64,000 nt of DNA from Larkinella bovis. Its GTDB lineage: Bacteria > Bacteroidota > Bacteroidia > Cytophagales > Spirosomataceae. The translations under genes and the position numbers were made by a program. Below are positions 10,401-16,887 of this stretch, piece after piece. The stretch is taken from positions 1,116,001 to 1,180,000 of the forward strand of contig NZ_JBHSMA010000001.1 in the NCBI RefSeq assembly GCF_042655385.1. The letters run 5' to 3'. The notes below the pieces were generated by a model. It had not been told where the DNA came from. It saw only the letters and a list, made by a program, of their open reading frames with translations, and did no database searches. Position 1 is the first letter of the stretch. Every line of letters begins with the position of its first letter.

Positions 10401-13400
10401 TCTGGATTGGCAGCAGGGATATACTCCGTCCAGGTAACTGACAACAAGGGGTGTGTAAAATCGACCAGTGTTGATATTTCGCAACCTACTCTGTTATCGC
10501 TGACTACTTCCAGTACGGCGGTCAAATGTTTTGGTAATAACGACGGTAGTGCTGCTGTGTCGGCCAGCGGCAGTGTGGGCAATTACACCTATGTCTGGAA
10601 CACCGGAGGAACAACTACTTCCATCTCAAGCCTGACGGCGGGAAGTTATTCGGTACAGGTAACCGATGCCAATGGCTGTCGACAAAGCAGTGTGGTTGAG
10701 GTTACCCAGCCTACCCGAGTGCTGCTGACGTTGCAGAAAGATGATGTGAAATGTTTTGGTGGTAACGATGGTAAAGTGATATCCACCCCAACGGGCGGAG
10801 TGGGCGATTACACGTATCGTTGGAGTACGGGTGCTACCATGCCCACATTGACTGGGTTGGTAACGGGAACGTATCAACTGACTGTCGCCGATGGCAACAG
10901 TTGTCAGCAAACGGCTAGTATTCAGATCGATCAGCCAACTATGGTCGTACTTAGCATCAGCAGCACAGCCGCCAAATGTTTCCAGAGTGCCGACGGGGCG
11001 GCATCGGTTACAGTTGCCGGTGGGGTAGGCAACTATACGTATCGCTGGAGTAACGGAGCTACTAACGCCATTGCGAACAATATTACCGCCGGTACATATT
11101 CCGTCGATGTTGCGGATGCCAATGGATGTACCAAAACTACCAGTGTTGAAGTTACCCAACCGGTGGCGATTGTGCTCACCACCAAAAATACAGCCGCTAC
11201 ATGTTTCCAGAGTAGCGACGGCAGCGCATCTGTAGCAGCTACCGGCGGTGTAGGCACTTATACGTATCGCTGGAGTACAGGAGCAACAACACCTGATATT
11301 TCCGGCATCAATGCGGGAACGTATCAGGTTGCGGTTACCGACGCAAATAGCTGTGTCAGAACCGCCAGTGTCGACATTAACCAGCCTACGCAACTAATGC
11401 TTGCCATGAGCAGCACCACTGTTAAATGCTTTGGTGGCAATACCGGCACGGCCACTGTTTTGGCCAGTGGAAGTGTAGGCGATTATACATATCGTTGGAA
11501 TACAGGCGCCACGACGTCTGCCATTACCAGTCTGACGGTTGGTAATTACCAGGTAAGTGTGACCGATAGGAACAATTGTCAACAGCTGGCCAGTGTTGAG
11601 GTAAAGCAACCTACCCAACTAGTGTTTAGTCTGGAAAAAGAGAACGTAAAGTGCTTTGGAGGTAGTGATGGTAAAATTATCCTCTCGGCAACCGGTGGTG
11701 TTGGCGGCTATCAGGTTATTTCCAATGGTACTACAACCGCGTTTACAGGTGGTGGGCAACATGTAGTAACGGGTCTGCCACCAGCCTCTTACCAACTGAT
11801 TGTTGCTGATGCCAATGCCTGTCAGGCAACAGCGCAGACGGCCCTGATCGAACAGCCTAAACAAGCAGTTGCTGTAACTCTTGCCAAAGCTTCTGATCCA
11901 CGTGGTTTTGGTCTGACCGATGGATCGATTAGTGTAGAGATTGCAGGAGGTACTCCTCAATACCAAACCAGTTGGAAAAACGGCGTAGGAACAATCATCG
12001 GTGCAGGACAATCGACAAACGGCGGAGCCGCGAATGAACTGACTCAGCTTGGCGACGAAACCTATACGATCACCATTCAGGATGCCAATTATAGTCTGGC
12101 GACGCAGAAAGAAGGTTGTATGGCAACGCTTACGCAAAAACTCACACAACCACCTAAGCTTACGCTTGTGCTGAAAACTACCCAGCCTGTTTCCTGCTTC
12201 GGGCGTAAAGATGCCCAAATTCAGGCAACAGCCGATGGTGGCGTACCAATGAGCACAACGGATAAATATAGTTTTACATGGCAGCAACAAATTGGCGGTA
12301 CGTATTCGACACTTACCCATGTTGGACCGACCATTCAGAATTTACCCGCCGGTAATTACCTCTGTATCGTAACGGACAAGAACGACATCACCCAGCAAAC
12401 CGAACTACGGATTACGGAACCGACCAAACTAGTTGCCAATGCGTCGGGGGTTACCAATAACTTGTGCTATAACGACCAGAAAGGAACAGCCGTTGTTCAG
12501 ATGCAGGGAGGAACATTGCCCTATCGTGTCGACTGGAGCAATGGCGCATCAGGGGCATCACTCAACAACCTGAAAGCGGGTCGATACCTGGCTATTGTTA
12601 GCGATCAGAATGGTTGTTCGGCCGAAGTGTCGGTCCGGATTCAGGAGCCAACGGCGGTAGAAGTATCGGTCCTAAAAAAACAGAATCCGACTTGCGATAC
12701 CCAATGCGATGGCAGTATTCAGACAGCGACAAAAGGGGGCCTATCTCCGTATTCGTTTAGCTGGAATAACGGCCAGACTGGTACGTCGCTGGCAAACCTT
12801 TGTGGAGGATCATACACGCTGAGTGTTCGGGATGCCAACGGTTGTCAGGTAACTGCTCCGGCCGTTGAACTTATCAAACCTGCTTCTAAAACGTTGACGG
12901 TGTCGTCCGATCGCACAATCTGCGAAGGGCAAACGCTACAACTCGATGCTACGCAGCCCGGTAAGAATACCTATAACTGGACATTGCCCGCTGGTACCAC
13001 GTCCGACAAGCCTCAGCAAACTATTGCCCAGGCCGGTCAGTATGCCGTTACGGTTACCGATAGTTTAGGTTGTTCTGCCCAGAATACCTTTACCATCCGA
13101 ACTGCCCCATTGAATTCCCAACTACTCTTTCTAATCGCTAGTCAGGGGATTGTCAACGATACAATTGTCGTGGTTAACGTCAGCTCAGGTGATACTCAAT
13201 TTGAGTGGTTAGTACCTGCCTCAGCCCGTGTGCTTAGCAAAACGTCTTCACGGCTGACGTTTGTCTGCCCACAGGCTGGTACCTATACAGTTGGGCTTCG
13301 AGGCTCTAATGGGACCTGTGAAGCCGAAATCTCCAAGACCATCACGATAAAGGCTTCATCGGGACGTCGGGCGACCGTTGTGGAACCAACGGCTACCGCT

Positions 13401-13646
13401 ATCGTGGTGTATCCCAACCCTACATCCGGGCAATTTAAAGTCCAGGTCGATTTTGGCATTCCTACAAAATCCAGGTTATCAATCATAAATATCCGATCGG
13501 GGCAGTTCATGTATACGACTCAGCTCAACGGCCAGTCAAGTTATGAGCATCTGGTCGACTTACCCGACGTAGAGCCTGGAATCTATATCGTGCAGATCGC
13601 CACGAACACCCAGCAACTTACAAAACGCATTATCGTTACCCGCTAG
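7494..13646 (+). CDS. Giant Ig-like / SprB-repeat adhesin with T9SS C-terminal signal
   Basis: A TTG at 7491 is in frame, but the ATG at 7494 directly precedes a signal peptide (MKTIHTLFRCLLMIVGLMQL) and is preferred; this gives 2050 residues. Five immunoglobulin-like domains (about residues 45-475) share the pattern YQWRKNG...AGEY/GSYDV. They are followed by 17 SprB-type repeats of about 75 residues (about 481-1800), each with CFGGNDG, a YxWNTGATT strand, AGTYSVxVTDANGC and a closing QPT. A PKD/Ig-like segment leads to a type A T9SS sorting domain (from about residue 1970: VVYPNPTSGQF, ending QLTKRIIVTR). In Flavobacterium, SprB is a mobile gliding adhesin. This protein is smaller and shares the repeat type, so gliding or surface adhesion is plausible but unproven. 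Cysteines and the G/T/N-rich composition fit an extracellular protein. Confidence 0.92.
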   Translation: MKTIHTLFRCLLMIVGLMQLASATYGREIVATGKTDAATSSPLKAAATITGHPLSATVCPGQPTTLSVTATGTALTYQWRKNNTNLVGATAATYTIANVLPEDAGSYDVVVGSSTGPATSNPAVLTVRPYTLIPTPPVAQTANVGSPVTFSAVATGDITGYQWLKNDVAIPSATSTIFTIPSVTTADAGLYTIRVFAPCGAQTAMPVNLVVNGTSSSPITITEHPTSQTACAGGSATFRVMATGDNITSIRWRKNGTIIPGLASGAAYTIAPLSSADEGEYDAVLTNASGSVTSNKATLTVRSSATITSHPAGQTVCAGNSATFSVAVSGSVTGYQWRKDGSDIPGATNATYTVSSASTADRGEYDVQVNTSCGLITSNPATLVFVSRLMVLATPSSQTVCTGGAATFGVAVAGSDLTGYQWRKNGIAIPGATNPSFPLSNVTSNDAGEYEILVSNVCGVTTSNKTVLIVATPLQLSVSATPVSCFQGNTGQASVAVSGGTGNYTYRWNTGATTATINNLAAGTYSVVVTDGAGCSNSANVTVNQPTELVLTATPTAVNCFGGNDGSATASATGGTSPYNYRWNTGATTSTLTGITAGTYSVTVTDANGCQQSKTVTINQPTQLVVTTTSTAVKCFGGNDGQVITNVSGGTGSYRFSWNTGATSSVLTGITAGTYQVTVTDANGCQQTATAQVNQPTTLLTLTTSVTAVKCFNTRDGVASALASGGGTAYNYQWSTGANTPSISGLAPGAYSVQVTDNNGCIRSASVDISQPTLLSLTTSSTAVKCFGNNDGSANVIASGSVGNYTYTWNTGATTSTINSLTAGSYSVQVSDANGCQQTGSVEVTQPTRLLLSLQKSDIKCFSGNDGQVTSSVTGGVGNYVYQWNTGATTSTITGLVTGTYQLTITDANSCQQTASVQVDQPATLLTLTTSTTPARCFNNRDGLASVTASGGGTAYHYQWSTGANTPSISGLAAGIYSVQVTDNKGCVKSTSVDISQPTLLSLTTSSTAVKCFGNNDGSAAVSASGSVGNYTYVWNTGGTTTSISSLTAGSYSVQVTDANGCRQSSVVEVTQPTRVLLTLQKDDVKCFGGNDGKVISTPTGGVGDYTYRWSTGATMPTLTGLVTGTYQLTVADGNSCQQTASIQIDQPTMVVLSISSTAAKCFQSADGAASVTVAGGVGNYTYRWSNGATNAIANNITAGTYSVDVADANGCTKTTSVEVTQPVAIVLTTKNTAATCFQSSDGSASVAATGGVGTYTYRWSTGATTPDISGINAGTYQVAVTDANSCVRTASVDINQPTQLMLAMSSTTVKCFGGNTGTATVLASGSVGDYTYRWNTGATTSAITSLTVGNYQVSVTDRNNCQQLASVEVKQPTQLVFSLEKENVKCFGGSDGKIILSATGGVGGYQVISNGTTTAFTGGGQHVVTGLPPASYQLIVADANACQATAQTALIEQPKQAVAVTLAKASDPRGFGLTDGSISVEIAGGTPQYQTSWKNGVGTIIGAGQSTNGGAANELTQLGDETYTITIQDANYSLATQKEGCMATLTQKLTQPPKLTLVLKTTQPVSCFGRKDAQIQATADGGVPMSTTDKYSFTWQQQIGGTYSTLTHVGPTIQNLPAGNYLCIVTDKNDITQQTELRITEPTKLVANASGVTNNLCYNDQKGTAVVQMQGGTLPYRVDWSNGASGASLNNLKAGRYLAIVSDQNGCSAEVSVRIQEPTAVEVSVLKKQNPTCDTQCDGSIQTATKGGLSPYSFSWNNGQTGTSLANLCGGSYTLSVRDANGCQVTAPAVELIKPASKTLTVSSDRTICEGQTLQLDATQPGKNTYNWTLPAGTTSDKPQQTIAQAGQYAVTVTDSLGCSAQNTFTIRTAPLNSQLLFLIASQGIVNDTIVVVNVSSGDTQFEWLVPASARVLSKTSSRLTFVCPQAGTYTVGLRGSNGTCEAEISKTITIKASSGRRATVVEPTATAIVVYPNPTSGQFKVQVDFGIPTKSRLSIINIRSGQFMYTTQLNGQSSYEHLVDLPDVEPGIYIVQIATNTQQLTKRIIVTR
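9586..10941 (+). repeat. Two-copy higher-order tandem repeat (about 678 bp) inside the SprB-repeat gene
   Basis: SprB repeats 4-6 and 7-9 form a duplicated three-repeat block. The string beginning TCGCAACCTACTCTGTTATC occurs at 9801 and again at 10479, exactly 678 bp (226 codons) apart. The following 60 bases are almost identical, including silent positions. Repeats 5 and 8 share TSSTAVKCFGNNDGSA, and repeats 4 and 7 share YQWSTGANTPSISGLA. This points to recent in-frame duplication by recombination. Confidence 0.85.
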
Positions 13647-13658
13647 ATTCTAGACATT

Positions 13659-15011
13659 ATGAAATCACTTATAGGTTTTTGGCTCCTGGGCCTGGCCAGT
13701 TTCGCCGGTAGTGCCTGCTACCGGGAGGTAAGTATTCCCGTTAAAACTGATTTTTCGGTAAAAGCGGTGAACGGTAATTTTACCCCTCCAGCAACCCTGG
13801 AGATTACCAATCTATCGACGGGTGCCGATACGTATCAGTGGACCTTTCAGGGAGCAGCGCCAGCCTCGTCTACAGATAAGACGCCAGTTGCTATCAAATA
13901 CGCTACCAGCGGTTCATACACTATTAAACTGGTTGCGTCTAATGTTGATGGCGAACAGGACACCAAGGAGGTTACCGTCAAGATTGGCGAAAAACTGGCA
14001 CCTGCGTTTCAGTTCGAGGTTATTGACAATCTTTACCCTCCCGTTACGGTAAAAATGAAAAACCTGTCGGCTGGGGGCGACCGGCTGGAGTGGACGTTTG
14101 AAGGTGGATCACCTGCCACCTCGACCGATGCCAATCCAAGCGTAGTATTTGCGACGCCTGGCACCCATAAAATATCGCTCAAGCTGTTCTACGGTACCTT
14201 CGCTCAGCAGAAAGACACGACTATCGTGGTTGATAAAGCACTGGCTCCTGCATTTGACTACCAACTGTCGCCAGAGGATTATGATGAAGAAGCCCCTCTG
14301 ACCCTGACCACTCAAAACCAGACGGTAGGCGGTGTTTCGTACACATGGTCGGCCGAGGGCGGCAGCTTAACAACTCCCACCAGCAAGGAAACCGCCATTA
14401 CATTCCAGAAAGAAGGGACGTACACCATTAAACTTGACGCCAGCAACTCCAAAACGAACCGGTCGGTAACCCGCACGATTGTGGTCAAGCCCAACCGCAA
14501 CCTGTACGTTCTTACCGACGTGAAACTGGGTATCAACTCAGCCCAAAAAGATGTAGGTTGTTTCCTGTCAACCTCACAAAATCGGGTTTTCAAATCCAGC
14601 GATGTATTAACCGCCAAAGAAGGTGCTGCGATCGATGTTGTTTTTTTCGGTCTGAATCCGTCATTTACCTATAACCGATTCGTTTCACCAGCCGAGGCCG
14701 GAAGCTTAATTTTTGACGATATTCCCGGTGCGCAACCCGTGCGGTTTGTGAACGTAATAGAAAACTGTGAGACCTGTTCCCCTGTTACAGACGATCAGTT
14801 TGCCCAGGTCGCCGACGACTCCTGGCTGAAAACACTGACGATCCCGGAGCAGGAGGAAACCGTTGGTTTTTCCAACAAGAAAGTACCGCGTCTAATTCTA
14901 TTTCAAACTCAGGATGGCCGTAAAGGCATCATTCAGATCACGCGCTTTGTTGAAGCCGGAGCATCCTCGTATATCATATGTACGATAAAGGTTATGAAAC
15001 AATTCCGCTAA
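13659..15011 (+). CDS. PKD-domain lipoprotein
   Basis: This 450-residue protein starts 12 bp after the SprB-repeat gene. The N-terminus MKSLIGFWLLGLASFAGSAC is a signal peptide ending in Cys at residue 20. GSAC is an acceptable though not ideal lipobox, so outer-membrane lipidation is likely. Three PKD-like domains follow, at about residues 45-105, 130-190 and 215-275, each with a Y/L-x-WTF-x-GG...T-G-x-Y/H-T/K-I-K-L signature. The C-terminal third (about 280-450) is an unrecognised globular part with a CETC cysteine pair. As the last gene of the giant-protein operon and its only likely lipid-anchored member, it may tether the others to the cell. That role is inferred from order and anchoring only. 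Confidence 0.85.
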   Translation: MKSLIGFWLLGLASFAGSACYREVSIPVKTDFSVKAVNGNFTPPATLEITNLSTGADTYQWTFQGAAPASSTDKTPVAIKYATSGSYTIKLVASNVDGEQDTKEVTVKIGEKLAPAFQFEVIDNLYPPVTVKMKNLSAGGDRLEWTFEGGSPATSTDANPSVVFATPGTHKISLKLFYGTFAQQKDTTIVVDKALAPAFDYQLSPEDYDEEAPLTLTTQNQTVGGVSYTWSAEGGSLTTPTSKETAITFQKEGTYTIKLDASNSKTNRSVTRTIVVKPNRNLYVLTDVKLGINSAQKDVGCFLSTSQNRVFKSSDVLTAKEGAAIDVVFFGLNPSFTYNRFVSPAEAGSLIFDDIPGAQPVRFVNVIENCETCSPVTDDQFAQVADDSWLKTLTIPEQEETVGFSNKKVPRLILFQTQDGRKGIIQITRFVEAGASSYIICTIKVMKQFR

Positions 15012-15117
15012 GAAACTGTCTGAAAATAGGTAACAAAGGAAGAAGGCATCGGTATTTGAATTGTCTTGCTGCCAATGATGCTTAAAAGACTCAAATAACT
15101 ATTTTCAGATAGCCTCT
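15011..15117. mobile_element. MITE-like element, 107 bp with 19-bp terminal inverted repeats and TA flanks
   Basis: Left end 15011-15029 reads AGAAACTGTCTGAAAATAG. The right end 15099-15117, reverse complemented, reads AGAGGCTATCTGAAAATAG, matching at 16 of 19 positions. The element is flanked by TA on both sides (15009-15010 and 15118-15119), as expected of a TA target duplication. The interior has no ORF. The left TA forms part of the TAA stop of the PKD lipoprotein gene, so insertion left that protein intact or replaced its last bases. Alternatively the inverted repeat is only a long-loop transcription terminator. Confidence 0.5.
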
Positions 15118-15234
15118 TACGGTTTTCGGTTTACGGTCTACAGTTCTCCGTGGGCACAGACGGCGATTTATTCGCTTCATTCCAGTTTTTGCACAACGAC
15201 TCCATAAACCGAAAACCGTATACCGAAAACCGTT
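15118..15234. repeat. Dispersed palindromic repeat, family A, copy 1
   Basis: The left arm 15118-15137 (TACGGTTTTCGGTTTACGGT) is the imperfect reverse complement of the right arm, 15206-15234, which itself contains two direct copies of ACCGAAAACCGT. The loop is about 70 nt. The right arm shares the exact 18-mer GAAAACCGTATACCGAAA with a second copy at 23192-23209. It lies between two + strand genes and abuts the MITE-like element. It may act as a terminator or mRNA-stabilising hairpin. Confidence 0.6.
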
Positions 15235-15303
15235 AAACTTCCCAGCCTTTTCCACGGCATTTTAACCCGGTCTTGTTAAGTTTGGGGCTTCAAATAACCC
15301 GAG

Positions 15304-16806
15304 ATGCCCGAAACACCGCTCCTTTCGCTCCAGAATACTACGGTCCGCCGACCCACCGGCCTGGTCCTTGAACACCTGAACTGGACCCTCCAAGCCGGCG
15401 AACACTGGGCCATTCTGGGATTGACCGGTTCTGGAAAAAGTTCGCTGCTGGATGCCCTGAGCGGACGTTTGCCGGTTTCGGCAGGAACGTATCACCACCC
15501 GGTCGGACCGCTGCGGGAAGTGGTGGAACAGGTCGCCAACGACTACCAGTTTGACCGGCAGGTGGCCGCAGCCGCGCAGTTTTACCAGCAACGTTTCAAC
15601 GCGGATGCTGCGGAAGAAGCGCCAACCGTCTGGGAAGTGCTGCAAAACCGTGTGAAACCCGTCGGAACGGTCGACGACCAGTCCATTTCGCTGCCGCCCC
15701 CGGCCTATTCCGACGAATGGCTGGCCGAGGTAGCGGGCTGGGTGCACATCACCCATCTGCTGGACCGTCGGCTCACCTCGCTTTCCAACGGTGAAACCCG
15801 CCGGACGTTGCTGGCCCGGTCGCTGCTCCGTCGCCCGAGAATTCTGCTGCTGGACAATCCGTTTGGGGGGCTGGATGTAGCCAGCCGGGAACGTCTGCAC
15901 GGGATTCTGAACCGGATTGCCGCGGAAGGAACTACCCTCGTTCTGGCAACCACTCCCCGCGAAATACCGGCCGCCATTACGCACGTGGCCGAACTGGCCG
16001 ACGGCCAAATCCGCTGGCAGGGACCTAAAGCCGGGATGCCCGCCCTGCCCGAATCGGCGCCCGAAACCCTGACCGACCCGACCCTGTTGCCCCGCTGGCT
16101 CAACACGACGGCCAAACCGTTTGAAAGGGCCATCCGAATGCGGAATGTGACCGTGAGTTACGGTGAAAAAACAGTATTGCATGCCATCAACTGGGAAGTG
16201 CGACGGGGTGAAAAATGGGCGGTTCTGGGTCCGAATGGCTCGGGAAAATCCACGCTGCTCAGCCTGATTACCGCCGACAACCCGCAGAGCTACCGCAATG
16301 ATTATGAACTATTTGACCGGAAACGTGGCACGGGAGAAAGCATCTGGGACATCAAACGCAACATCGGTTTTGTATCGCCCGAACTTCACCTCTATTTTCC
16401 CCGCGAACAACCGGTCTGGAAAGTGGTCGCTTCGGGCCTTTTCGATACGGCGGGCCTGTTTCGCAGGCTGACCGAGGACCAAACCGGGCAGGTCGGTTTT
16501 ATGCTGGATTTGCTCCGCATTCAGCATCTGCGCGACAAACGCCTTTCGCAGCTTTCGACGGGCGAACAACGCTGGGTCTTGCTGGCCCGCGCGCTGGCCA
16601 AAAATCCGCCCCTGCTCGTGCTGGACGAACCCTGTCAGAATCTTGATCCGGCCCACATTACCCGGTTTCGGGATCTGGTGGATGAACTGTGCCAGTCGGC
16701 CGACCGGACTCTGCTGTACGTGTCGCATTACGCCGAAGAAATTCCGGCCTGCGTTACGCGGGTGCTGCACCTGGATGCCGGAAAAGGGGAAATAGAGTCG
16801 TGGTAA
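15304..16806 (+). CDS. Tandem ABC ATPase, ModF/PhrA-like
   Basis: 500 residues carrying two complete ABC nucleotide-binding domains and no membrane segment. Domain 1 has Walker A GLTGSGKSS (about residue 39), signature LSNGE (about 159) and Walker B ILLLDNPFGGLD, where Asn replaces the usual catalytic Glu. Domain 2 has Walker A GPNGSGKST (about 309), signature LSTGE (about 417) and Walker B LLVLDEPCQNLD with Glu present. Length and architecture match E. coli ModF (490 residues), a soluble ABC protein of unclear function linked to molybdate loci; no mod genes are nearby. An ABC-F assignment is less likely because there is no charged inter-domain linker. The DN instead of DE in domain 1 suggests one degenerate hydrolysis site. 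Confidence 0.85.
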   Translation: MPETPLLSLQNTTVRRPTGLVLEHLNWTLQAGEHWAILGLTGSGKSSLLDALSGRLPVSAGTYHHPVGPLREVVEQVANDYQFDRQVAAAAQFYQQRFNADAAEEAPTVWEVLQNRVKPVGTVDDQSISLPPPAYSDEWLAEVAGWVHITHLLDRRLTSLSNGETRRTLLARSLLRRPRILLLDNPFGGLDVASRERLHGILNRIAAEGTTLVLATTPREIPAAITHVAELADGQIRWQGPKAGMPALPESAPETLTDPTLLPRWLNTTAKPFERAIRMRNVTVSYGEKTVLHAINWEVRRGEKWAVLGPNGSGKSTLLSLITADNPQSYRNDYELFDRKRGTGESIWDIKRNIGFVSPELHLYFPREQPVWKVVASGLFDTAGLFRRLTEDQTGQVGFMLDLLRIQHLRDKRLSQLSTGEQRWVLLARALAKNPPLLVLDEPCQNLDPAHITRFRDLVDELCQSADRTLLYVSHYAEEIPACVTRVLHLDAGKGEIESW

Positions 16807-16887
16807 ATTCCCGCACCGAATACTCAATAAGTCTGTCTTTCCTGGCCTTCGGCACGTATTTTTCTACTTCTGTACCCGCTGACGATC

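Noticed and set aside
10626..11393. 255-codon - strand ORF inside the SprB-repeat gene
   Set aside because: It follows the repeat periodicity of the sense gene and is a mirror of it, Cys/Arg/Thr-rich without a fold.
15262..16182. Long - strand ORF (306 codons) opposite the ModF-like gene
   Set aside because: It is the antisense shadow of a clear ABC ATPase; it is rich in Arg/Gly/Gln with no domain, as expected of the reverse frame of GC-rich coding DNA.
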